Shown here: positions 51,835 to 59,112 of the stretch, one piece after another
Numbering within the stretch: position 1 is the stretch's first letter
Layout of the letters: the number at the start of each line of letters is the position of its first letter
Assembly (NCBI RefSeq): GCF_003992675.1
Contig: NZ_RZMZ01000004.1
Location: 193,501-257,500 of the forward strand
Source: Flagellimonas marinaquae
GTDB taxonomy: Bacteria > Bacteroidota > Bacteroidia > Flavobacteriales > Flavobacteriaceae
DNA length: 64,000 bases
Direction of reading: 5' to 3'
Notes under the pieces: generated by a model
Told to the model about the DNA's origin: nothing
Seen by the model: only the letters and a program-made list of their open reading frames with translations
Database searches by the model: none
Translations under genes and position numbers: made by a program

Positions 51835-53364
51835 TTGGAAAAGTTCGAAGAAAGTAACGTATTAGGGATGTTTTCGGAGGTAATCTCCGAGGGCATCCTT
51901 ATTGTCAATGCCCAGCAGCAGATAACGGCAAGTAACAAGGCAGCCAACAAAATGTTCGCCTATCAAGAAGGTGAGCTTTTGGGCCAGCCTTTGGATATTC
52001 TGATTCCCAAGCGCATCAAGCATAAACACAGTGATCTGGCCGATAGATTTATGGACGAGGGCAGGGCAAGACAGATGGGAAAGGGGCTGGACTTGGTTGG
52101 AATCCGCAAAGATGGTGAAGAATTTCCGTTGGAGATAAGTCTTAACCCTTTTAAGATGAAGGAACAGCAATATGTGCTGGCCTTGATCATGGATATCACC
52201 GAGAAAAAGAAAGCGGAACAGACCATTGATTATTGGTTTCAGATTTTCGACGAGTCGCTGAACGAAATTTACGTTTTTGATGCTGAATCTTTTGTTTTTA
52301 TCAATGTAAACCAAGGAGCACAGCGCAATTTGGGCTATTCCATCCAAGAGCTTACCAACATGTCCGTAATGGATATCAAACCGGAAGTATCCGCAGAAGT
52401 AATGCAGCGGTTACTGTCTCCACTTATCGCAAAACGAAGGGAGAAGGTCATTTTTGAGTCCGTTCATCAGCGACAAGATGGGACCCACTATCCTGTAGAG
52501 GTGCACTTGCAATTGTCTTATATTGAAAAGCGAAGGGTGGGTGTGGCCATTGTGCTGGACATCACCGAACGTAAAAATTATACCCAACAATTGGAAAACA
52601 CGGTCGAGGAGCGTACCGAGCAATTGCTGGAAGCATTGAAGGCGGAAAAAAAGCTCAATGAGCTAAAAACAAAGTTCCTCTCCCTCGTCTCCCACGAATT
52701 CAAGACGCCCTTGTCCAGCATCCTTACCTCAACCTCTTTGTTGACCAAATATACCACGACGGAACAACAGGACAAACGCGACAAGCATATTGCCACCATC
52801 AAATCCAAGGTGCGGTACCTCGATAATATTTTGACCGATTTCTTGTCCATTGAGCGGTTGGATCTCGGTAAAGTGAATTACGCAATGACTTCATTTCCGT
52901 TGAGCAAATTGATCAACGAGGTAGTATACGATGCCAATACCCTATTAAAGGAGGGTCAGCGCATACAATATCCCCAAAATATCGATGGTATAGTTATTGA
53001 ATTTGATGAAAAAATCATGGGGTTGGCACTTTCCAATCTGGTTCATAATGCCATAAAGTATTCTCCAGAGGACAGCGATATCGAGCTAAAGGTGCACCAA
53101 GAAGGGGAACAATTAAAAATTGATGTGGTGGACCACGGTCTTGGGGTTCCAGAGGAGGACCAACCATTTATATTTGACAGATATTTTAGGGCCACCAATG
53201 TGCTTACGGTACAGGGCACTGGTATCGGACTTAACACTGTCCGTCAACATATGCACAACCTTAATGCTAACGTAACTTTTAAGAGTGAATTTGGCATAGG
53301 CTCAACATTCACTCTCCACATACCAATAAATAACAAGGAAAATGAAAAAGATATTACTGGTTGA
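51835..53364 (+). CDS. PAS-PAS histidine kinase, partner of the receiver-CRP/FNR protein
   Basis: 509 residues from a TTG start at 51835; an ATG 33 bp on is a possible alternative. Two PAS domains (SEGILIVNAQQQITASNKAA to ALIMDITEKKK, and DESLNEIYVFDAESFVFINV to IVLDITERKN) are linked by a coiled coil (EERTEQLLEALKAEKKLNEL) to the H-box LVSHEFKTPLSSILTST. The ATPase domain has NLVHNAIKYSPED, DVVDHGLGVPEE and GTGIGLNTVRQHM. No membrane helix, so the signal is cytosolic. The gene overlaps its partner by 23 bp. Confidence 0.9.
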   Translation: MEKFEESNVLGMFSEVISEGILIVNAQQQITASNKAANKMFAYQEGELLGQPLDILIPKRIKHKHSDLADRFMDEGRARQMGKGLDLVGIRKDGEEFPLEISLNPFKMKEQQYVLALIMDITEKKKAEQTIDYWFQIFDESLNEIYVFDAESFVFINVNQGAQRNLGYSIQELTNMSVMDIKPEVSAEVMQRLLSPLIAKRREKVIFESVHQRQDGTHYPVEVHLQLSYIEKRRVGVAIVLDITERKNYTQQLENTVEERTEQLLEALKAEKKLNELKTKFLSLVSHEFKTPLSSILTSTSLLTKYTTTEQQDKRDKHIATIKSKVRYLDNILTDFLSIERLDLGKVNYAMTSFPLSKLINEVVYDANTLLKEGQRIQYPQNIDGIVIEFDEKIMGLALSNLVHNAIKYSPEDSDIELKVHQEGEQLKIDVVDHGLGVPEEDQPFIFDRYFRATNVLTVQGTGIGLNTVRQHMHNLNANVTFKSEFGIGSTFTLHIPINNKENEKDITG

Positions 53365-54388
53365 GGATGACACCTCGCTGCGTGAAAATGTGGCCGAACT
53401 GTTAGAATTGTCCGGTTTTGAAGTTTGTACGGCATCCAATGGACTAATCGCTGTTGATATGGCAAAAAAGGTGCTTCCCGATTTGGTACTCTGCGATATT
53501 ATGATGCCAGAACTGGACGGATACGGGGTTTTGGAGGAGTTGTCCAGCCATGACAGCACTCGACAAATTCCCTTTATTTTTGTTTCTGCCAAAACAGAAA
53601 AGCAGGATGTCCGCCGAGGAATGAACCTTGGCGCGGACGATTATCTGACCAAACCCTTTGAGGAAGAGGAACTCTTGTCCGCCATCGAATGCCGATTGGA
53701 GAAGGCCAAACAGATGAATTCCGTACTTCAAGAATATCCCAAACAGGCCAAGGAAGATGAAATCCGCTCCTTGAACGAGCTAAAGAATTTTTTTGATGAC
53801 CACGGTGAATTGTTGTCCTTTAAAAAAGATGAGACCATCTACAACAAAGGCGACCACTCCAATATGGTATACCTCATTCTTAAGGGAGTGGTTAAAAGTT
53901 GCGGTCTCGATGAGGACGGCAAGGAATTGATTACCTCGATTTATTCGGCGGATGATTTTTTGGGCTTTACCTCATTGACCGATCACCTGCCCTACCAAGA
54001 ATATACCATAGCCATGGAAGATGTGGAGCTGGCCGGAATTTCCAAAGAAAAGGTAAAGGCGATTCTCGAAGATAACAAAGCCGTGACCTTGGAACTGATG
54101 GATGTGATCGCGGGAAACCTTACGGACATCAAAAAGCAGTTATTGCAGATGGCCTACAGTTCGGTGCGCAAAAAGACAGCCCAGACGCTTTTGCTATTTT
54201 CCAAGGCCATTAACCGGGAAAAGGACGGTGCCCTTAAAATAGCCCGTAGCGACCTTGCCGGTGTTGCAGGAATAGCCACCGAGAGCCTTATCCGTACTTT
54301 GTCCGACTTTAAGAATGAAGGCCTAATCGCGATTGAAAACAGGACTATTTCAGTTCTTGACAGGGAGGCTTTGGCGCGTGTCAACTAA
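53342..54388 (+). CDS. Response regulator: receiver domain fused to a CRP/FNR-type cNMP-fold and HTH
   Basis: 348 residues. Residues 1-120 are a receiver with the acid pair E8/D9/D10, phosphoacceptor D52 in VLCDIMMPELDG, S82 in VSAKT and K104 in YLTKPF. Residues about 140-260 are a cyclic-nucleotide-binding-fold domain (FFDDHGELLSFKKDETIYNK, YLILKGVVKS). Residues about 280-345 are a winged helix with recognition helix GIATESLIRTLSDFKNEGLI; its E-xxx-R matches E209/R213 of FNR that read TGA. Only one Cys lies in the sensory part, so no FNR cluster. It overlaps the kinase gene by 23 bp and is the likely binder of the TGAT-N4-ATCA boxes. Confidence 0.88.
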   Translation: MKKILLVEDDTSLRENVAELLELSGFEVCTASNGLIAVDMAKKVLPDLVLCDIMMPELDGYGVLEELSSHDSTRQIPFIFVSAKTEKQDVRRGMNLGADDYLTKPFEEEELLSAIECRLEKAKQMNSVLQEYPKQAKEDEIRSLNELKNFFDDHGELLSFKKDETIYNKGDHSNMVYLILKGVVKSCGLDEDGKELITSIYSADDFLGFTSLTDHLPYQEYTIAMEDVELAGISKEKVKAILEDNKAVTLELMDVIAGNLTDIKKQLLQMAYSSVRKKTAQTLLLFSKAINREKDGALKIARSDLAGVAGIATESLIRTLSDFKNEGLIAIENRTISVLDREALARVN

Positions 54389-54412
54389 AAAAATCGGTCA
54401 TAAATGGCGTAA

Positions 54413-54426
54413 GTGATATTTATCAT
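54413..54426. promoter_or_regulatory. CRP/FNR-type box GTGAT-ATTT-ATCAT upstream of usp
   Basis: Perfect TGAT-N4-ATCA dyad in the 86-bp gap between the regulator gene and the second usp gene, 49 bp before the latter's start. Spacing suits an activator site. Confidence 0.6.
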
Positions 54427-54474
54427 TCCATTTTTTTTTGTGAATGTCCATATTGCGCCATCAATTTATGACTG

Positions 54475-55308
54475 ATGAAGAATATTCTGGTCCCAACCGA
54501 TTTTTCGGAGAACTCTATCCGTGCACTAAAGTATGCTCAAGTGCTCTTCGGCTCCGAAGAATGTAACTTTTATATTTTGTTCGTGGGCACCCTTTTGGAT
54601 ACCAAGAACGATGCTGAAACCATGCAGTACGCCAATGGGGATTCCGATAATACCAAAAGAAAACTTGCCGATTTGGTAAAAGAGACCCGACAACATAGCC
54701 CAGAGGCAAACCACTTCTTTTTTCCGTTGCATGAATACGGCTTTTTTATCCCTACGATCAAAAAACATTTGAGCGAACAAAACATTGATCTTATCGTTAT
54801 GGGTACCAAAGGAGCTTCTGGTATCAAGGAAAAAGTTGTCGGTACCAATACCGGGGATGTTATCACCAAGGTGCAGTGCAATACCCTTGTGGTCCCTACA
54901 CAGGTCGAACTTTCCAAACCCCGCGAAATTGCATTTCCTACAGATTTGAACATTTTCTACTCCTTAAAAATGCTACGTCCCATGATCGAAATGGTAAATC
55001 GGGGCAAGTCGCAGTTTCGGATTATGCATGCACTGCAAGCGGGAGACCTACTAACCGAAGAACAAAAAAACAACAAGGAGTATCTGTTGGACTTTATGAA
55101 GGAGACCTTTCCAGATAGCTATAGCTTTCACACCATCACCAATAAAAAGGTAAAGTCGGCCATTCAATGTTTTGTGGAGAGCCGGGAAATCGATATGATG
55201 TTCATGGTGGCCAAAAACCTGAATTTTATTCAACAGATCTTGTTCGATTCCATTGTGGAGCAGATAAGTTTTCACACCAAAATCCCATTCTACGTGATCC
55301 ATGAATAG
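54475..55308 (+). CDS. Tandem universal stress protein
   Basis: 277 residues. The first domain starts MKNILVPTDFSENSIRALKY and has the complete ATP loop MGTKGASGIKEKVVGTNTGD. The second domain keeps the fold (REIAFPTDLNIFYSLKML) but its C-terminal segment (DMMFMVAKNLNFIQQILFDS) lacks the glycine loop, so it probably does not bind ATP. Preceded by a CRP/FNR-type box. Confidence 0.88.
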   Translation: MKNILVPTDFSENSIRALKYAQVLFGSEECNFYILFVGTLLDTKNDAETMQYANGDSDNTKRKLADLVKETRQHSPEANHFFFPLHEYGFFIPTIKKHLSEQNIDLIVMGTKGASGIKEKVVGTNTGDVITKVQCNTLVVPTQVELSKPREIAFPTDLNIFYSLKMLRPMIEMVNRGKSQFRIMHALQAGDLLTEEQKNNKEYLLDFMKETFPDSYSFHTITNKKVKSAIQCFVESREIDMMFMVAKNLNFIQQILFDSIVEQISFHTKIPFYVIHE

Positions 55309-55332
55309 GAGGTTGGAAAAATTTCGTCCAAT

Positions 55333-55346
55333 CTGATCTAAATCAT
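55333..55346. promoter_or_regulatory. CRP/FNR-type box CTGAT-CTAA-ATCAT upstream of usp
   Basis: Perfect TGAT-N4-ATCA dyad, 59 bp before the third usp gene start, in a 96-bp gap. The flanks (C-TGAT...ATCA-T) match the box before the dnaJ-like gene. Confidence 0.6.
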
Positions 55347-55404
55347 AGATAATCACGGATGGAACGGGTAGCTTTGATACTATAGGAACTCAAAATCGAG
55401 AACC

Positions 55405-56247
55405 ATGATCAAAGTACTTTTACCCACTGATTTTTCGGAAAATGCTTTTCATGCCATTACTCATGCAGTAAAGCTATTGGAACACTCCACTTGTACCTTC
55501 TATTTGGTACATGCCTATACACCTCCCGTTTATAGAGTGGATTATACTTTGGGAAGTCCCGGTCAATTGGGATTGCCCGATGACGAAAGGAACAAGGCCG
55601 AGGAAGCCTTGGAACGTACCGAGAATAAAATAAGATCATTAGTTCCAGTATCCAGGCATAGCTTTGTCACCCATGCCGCATTCAATTCGTTGGTGGATGA
55701 GCTGGACGCGGTTTCCCAAAACGAGGATATCGATTTTATAGTGATGGGAACCCAGGGGGCCACAGGGGCAAAAGAAATCCTTTTTGGCTCCAATACGGTA
55801 CAAGTGATTCAAAAATCCAAGGTTCCCGTGCTGGCCGTTCCGTCTGAATTCGAGTACCGCCCAACACAGCATGTGTTGTTTCCCACAGATTATGAAGCGG
55901 ATTATAAAAAAGCCAACATGGACTTTATGCTCAAACTTTCCAAGTTGTCGCGTGCCAAATTGCATATTCTGCATGTTAGCTCGCCAGAAGGTCTTGATGA
56001 TAACCAAACCGAGAACAAAGGCTATTTGGAAGGCCGCCTTCTGGAATACAACCATCAATTTTATGATTTGCCCGACCAAGATTTGATTGAAGCCATCAAT
56101 ACCTTTCAAGAAAAGGCGGCGGTGGATATGTTGGCCATGGTCAGGAACAAACATTCATTTTTGGAACGTCTTTTTATAGAACCTATCATCAAAAATATAG
56201 GCCTGCACAGCAAAGTGCCGTTTTTGGTATTACCGTTAAACCCTTAA
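55405..56247 (+). CDS. Tandem universal stress protein
   Basis: 280 residues. The first domain (IKVLLPTDFSENAFHAITHA) has the ATP loop MGTQGATGAKEILFGSNTVQ. The second domain (QHVLFPTDYEADYKKANMDF) has lost the glycine loop (DMLAMVRNKHSFLERLFIEP). It is 9 bp before the next usp gene, in one transcript behind a CRP/FNR-type box. Confidence 0.88.
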   Translation: MIKVLLPTDFSENAFHAITHAVKLLEHSTCTFYLVHAYTPPVYRVDYTLGSPGQLGLPDDERNKAEEALERTENKIRSLVPVSRHSFVTHAAFNSLVDELDAVSQNEDIDFIVMGTQGATGAKEILFGSNTVQVIQKSKVPVLAVPSEFEYRPTQHVLFPTDYEADYKKANMDFMLKLSKLSRAKLHILHVSSPEGLDDNQTENKGYLEGRLLEYNHQFYDLPDQDLIEAINTFQEKAAVDMLAMVRNKHSFLERLFIEPIIKNIGLHSKVPFLVLPLNP

Positions 56248-56256
56248 ACCAAAGCC

Positions 56257-57072
56257 ATGTTACACATTTTAGCACCCACCGATTTTTCCAACAATTCCTA
56301 TAATGCGATTTTTTACGCAGCACGCCTGTTTTCCGAAATTTCAATCGAGTTTCATCTGGTACACGTTTGTGGTGATGATGGAAGTTCCGATATGGAAAGG
56401 GTAAAATTGGAGTCTGCCAAAAACTTGGATGCCCTACAGCATCGACTGGTTCGTGATGTGGGGAAAAACAATAAGCATTCCTGGAAAAAGGTTTCCTTAT
56501 GCTCCGATATGGCCAAAGGTATAGCTGATTATGCGAAGGAAAACAACATGGACCTCACTGTAATTGGCAACAAAGCCAAGGATGAGGTAAGAGATATTCT
56601 TTTTGGGAACAACGCCATGCAATTGGTACGCGAGATTACCCAATGCCCGATATTGATCATACCCTTGGAAATCGATTTTAAACAAGTGGGCAAGATAGCC
56701 TTTACATCAAATTATGCCCATCCGATTGCTGGTCAAAATGTCAAGGCACTTCAATTTTTCAGTGGTTTGATGGAAAGTACCATAGTACCCATGAGTATTG
56801 AAGACAAAAATGGGAAAGCTGGCACCAAACAGAATAGGGCCGATTTTTTGGAAGCAATTTCAGAAAGTGCCTCGAAAGAGGTCAAACTCCCCGTGTTTGA
56901 GGGCAAGGTCAATACCATATTGGAATTTGTGGACCTATGGAGCATAGATATGCTCTGTATGGTGTACTACCCCCATCATTTCTTTTTGGAATTTATAGGA
57001 AAAGGAATCATAAAGGAGCTCAATGCAAAATTAAAGATTCCCTTTTTGATACTGCCCAATAGTCCCGACTGA
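56257..57072 (+). CDS. Divergent tandem universal stress protein
   Basis: 271 residues. The fold is kept (LHILAPTDFSNNSYNAIFYA), but the first-domain loop reads IGNKAKDEVRDILFGNNAMQ, so the first two glycines of G-x2-G-x9-G are altered, and the second domain also lacks the loop. It probably does not bind ATP and may act as a partner of its neighbour 9 bp upstream. Confidence 0.82.
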   Translation: MLHILAPTDFSNNSYNAIFYAARLFSEISIEFHLVHVCGDDGSSDMERVKLESAKNLDALQHRLVRDVGKNNKHSWKKVSLCSDMAKGIADYAKENNMDLTVIGNKAKDEVRDILFGNNAMQLVREITQCPILIIPLEIDFKQVGKIAFTSNYAHPIAGQNVKALQFFSGLMESTIVPMSIEDKNGKAGTKQNRADFLEAISESASKEVKLPVFEGKVNTILEFVDLWSIDMLCMVYYPHHFFLEFIGKGIIKELNAKLKIPFLILPNSPD

Positions 57073-57082
57073 CGAAAATCAT
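57069..57082. promoter_or_regulatory. CRP/FNR-like box CTGAC-GAAA-ATCAT overlapping the usp stop
   Basis: TGAC-N4-ATCA, one base from consensus. It overlaps the stop codon of the fourth usp gene and lies 99 bp before the next gene start (57181). A weak candidate. Confidence 0.3.
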
Positions 57083-57123
57083 GGCATCGCTTATTGGGTT
57101 TCCTTATTTTTTTGATATGAAAA

Positions 57124-57147
57124 AGATGGCTAGCTAAGGTGCCATCT
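57124..57147 (+). promoter_or_regulatory. Stem-loop in the leader of the 57181 gene
   Basis: AGATGGC and GCCATCT pair around a 10-nt loop. No T run follows, so termination is unlikely; it may influence mRNA stability or translation. A similar but longer AGATGG/CCATCT hairpin follows hsp20. Confidence 0.3.
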
Positions 57148-57180
57148 GAAAGAAAATGACAATTGAAAATGGATGATATT

Positions 57181-57609
57181 ATGAAGCAAATAGGAATTTG
57201 GCTGGACAAGCAAGAAGCTAAAGTTATCGTATTGAACAAAGGGAAGGAAAAAACATTTGACGTTCCCTCGGAACTGGATTTCTTCAATCCCAAAGGAGGA
57301 GCAAGATCAAAGACCAAATGGGGCCCACAGGACGTGGTGCAGGACAGTAAATATTTGGAGAGGGAAAAGCATCAGCTAAAGCGGTATTTTGATACACTTG
57401 CCAAAAAAGTTTCCGATGCCGATGAGCTGGCCATATTTGGACCCGCCGAAACGCCCGATAAGTTCACGGATGCCTTAAAGACGAGACACTCTGCTCTGGC
57501 GAGCAAAATCAAACTCACGGAAACTGTAGACAGTATGACCGATAATCAGTTCAAGGCGCTGGTAAAACGCACTTTCGGCATAGATGATCGCTATCCAGAA
57601 GGCGATTAA
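57181..57609 (+). CDS. Stress-cluster protein of eRF1-like/host-attachment type
   Basis: About 142 residues from the ATG at 57181; ATG 57169 and TTG 57163 are also in frame. It begins MKQIGIWLDKQEAKVIVLNK, as do small proteins with an RNase H/eRF1-like fold (baeRF family or host-attachment family), and contains DADELAIFGPAETPDKFTDA, the strand-helix typical of them. It is shorter than most relatives. The role is unknown; position among usp and hsp20 genes suggests stress or ribosome protection. Confidence 0.55.
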   Translation: MKQIGIWLDKQEAKVIVLNKGKEKTFDVPSELDFFNPKGGARSKTKWGPQDVVQDSKYLEREKHQLKRYFDTLAKKVSDADELAIFGPAETPDKFTDALKTRHSALASKIKLTETVDSMTDNQFKALVKRTFGIDDRYPEGD

Positions 57610-57623
57610 AATATCCAGCCAAT

Positions 57624-57637
57624 ATGATTTAGATCAT
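57624..57637. promoter_or_regulatory. CRP/FNR-type box ATGAT-TTAG-ATCAT upstream of the coiled-coil/hsp20 genes
   Basis: Perfect TGAT-N4-ATCA dyad, symmetric over all five bases of each half. It lies 59 bp before the gene at 57696 and would control the coiled-coil, hsp20 and possibly downstream genes. Confidence 0.65.
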
Positions 57638-57695
57638 TTTACCGTCGGATTCTTTGAGCTACATTCAATCCAAATTTCATGTAAATGTCTAAGCC

Positions 57696-58100
57696 ATGAA
57701 AAGGGAGCGACAAATAGCGGTAATGCACGGGGAGCTACAGACTTGGAAATCCTATCTTCAGTTTATAGCGGATGAAATGGCCTTTATCCAAAGGCTGCTG
57801 GATTCCTATGTTTTCGAACCGAAGACTCCCAAATTGTTCGAACGTTTGGAAAAGTTCAAACGGCATTTCGATAGCTCCAAAGTGGAGCGATGTTCGCTAT
57901 CGGAGTTCATCAAAAACCATGAAAATGGCCTTGGCGGCATTTTTGAATGCACACAAGAAGAATGCGACGGCCACTACTACGAAAAGCACTTGAACCTCAA
58001 AAACAGTGTGGAACGGTATATTGAGACCTACATCAATCTAAAAAAAGAGGTGTACGATTATGCCGGGGCCATACTGAAGAAAAAGAAGCCCTTGTACTGA
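57696..58100 (+). CDS. Coiled-coil hypothetical protein A (upstream of hsp20)
   Basis: 134 residues, helical and without signal peptide. The N-terminal part has HGELQTWKSYLQFIADEMAF and IQRLLDSYVFE, the C-terminal part VERYIETYINLKKEVYDYAG and a basic tail. Its opening is related to protein B at 58652 (W-x2-L-x-F-x2-DE-x2-F pattern). A central ECTQEEC pair could bind metal. I know no family name. It sits behind a CRP/FNR-type box and 60 bp before hsp20. Confidence 0.65.
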   Translation: MKRERQIAVMHGELQTWKSYLQFIADEMAFIQRLLDSYVFEPKTPKLFERLEKFKRHFDSSKVERCSLSEFIKNHENGLGGIFECTQEECDGHYYEKHLNLKNSVERYIETYINLKKEVYDYAGAILKKKKPLY

Positions 58101-58159
58101 TGTGGCGCTGGCCATATCGGAGAGTTAAGCACTTATTTAATCTGTAAAATCAACTAGTT

Positions 58160-58600
58160 ATGTCATTGGTAAAATTGGACGGAAAGCGATTTCCATGGAA
58201 CGAAAGACTGATTGATTTCTTCAGTCGGGATGCCTTTGTGGATGATGATTTTTTCAATTTGGAGAAAACCCATCCATCCATGAACATCAAGGAACACAAA
58301 GATGATTTTGAAATTGAGTTTGCCGCACCGGGATTTGAAAAGAAGGATTTCAAAATCACCATGAAAGATGATGTATTGGAAGTATCGGCCCAAAAGCGTA
58401 AAGAGAAGACCGAAGAGGAAGAAAACTTTACCCGAAGGGAATTCAACTACAATGCATTTACCAGAAGTTTACAATTGCCACCCACCGTAGATCGCTCCAA
58501 GGATATTAAGGCCGTTTACCAAAATGGTATCCTTACCCTTAACATCCATAAAATGGAAGCATCGAAGAACAATCAAAAAAAGGTGATTGAAGTGGCATAG
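58160..58600 (+). CDS. Small heat-shock protein Hsp20
   Basis: 146 residues. The alpha-crystallin domain runs from about residue 40 to 140: MNIKEHKDDFEIEFAAPGFE, KDFKITMKDDVLEVSAQKRK, and the closing A-x-x-x-NGILTLNIHK. The N-terminal part is aromatic (FPWNERLIDFFSRDAFVDDD). Such holdases keep unfolding proteins soluble. Two related coiled-coil genes flank it. Confidence 0.92.
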   Translation: MSLVKLDGKRFPWNERLIDFFSRDAFVDDDFFNLEKTHPSMNIKEHKDDFEIEFAAPGFEKKDFKITMKDDVLEVSAQKRKEKTEEEENFTRREFNYNAFTRSLQLPPTVDRSKDIKAVYQNGILTLNIHKMEASKNNQKKVIEVA

Positions 58601-58610
58601 CCAAAAACCA

Positions 58611-58635
58611 GCGGCAGATGGTATCCATCTGCCGC
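58611..58635 (+). promoter_or_regulatory. Perfect 11-bp stem-loop between hsp20 and coiled-coil protein B
   Basis: GCGGCAGATGG, loop TAT, then the exact reverse complement. No T run follows on the coding strand, so it is probably not a simple terminator. It may set different levels of the two genes by protecting or processing the hsp20 mRNA end. Confidence 0.5.
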
Positions 58636-58651
58636 AAAATCCAATTCAGTG

Positions 58652-59095
58652 ATGGAAACAAAGTCAAACAAACGTAGATACCGGGAATGGTTCAGTGCAG
58701 ATGAGCTGCACGAGGAGACCAGACAATGGTGTTCCGAGTTGAAATTTGCCCGGGACGAACAAAAATTCTTGAACAATATGGTGAAGGATTATACCTTGGA
58801 CATTATCGATTCCGATATGTTCAAGGCCATACAACCTGTTGTGGATGCCTTGAACAAATGCGAAAAAGATTTGGTGGAACTGTTCAAAAAGGTGCAGCTT
58901 CACGAAAACCAGCTCCAAATAATGGTGGATGAGGTAAACCAAGAGAAAATGGAAGCCGCTTATCTTGACACACATAACGATCTTGCCAAGGAGATATCGG
59001 ATTATTTTGTACGGTACCGCGATGCGAAAAACAAGATGTTCGACATTGTGTCCAAAGTGATGAAACGTAGAAGGCAAAAAAGATTGTTGAATTAA
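58652..59095 (+). CDS. Coiled-coil hypothetical protein B (downstream of hsp20)
   Basis: 147 residues from the ATG at 58652 (a GTG is 3 bp upstream). Highly helical and charged. HEETRQWCSELKFARDEQKF resembles the start of protein A (57696), and the C-terminal half (MVDEVNQEKMEAAYLDTHND, FVRYRDAKNKMFDIVSKVMK) ends in a very basic tail. Two such proteins enclosing hsp20 suggest a shared assembly. No family name is known to me. Confidence 0.65.
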   Translation: METKSNKRRYREWFSADELHEETRQWCSELKFARDEQKFLNNMVKDYTLDIIDSDMFKAIQPVVDALNKCEKDLVELFKKVQLHENQLQIMVDEVNQEKMEAAYLDTHNDLAKEISDYFVRYRDAKNKMFDIVSKVMKRRRQKRLLN

Positions 59096-59112
59096 CACAT
59101 AGCCCATAAACA

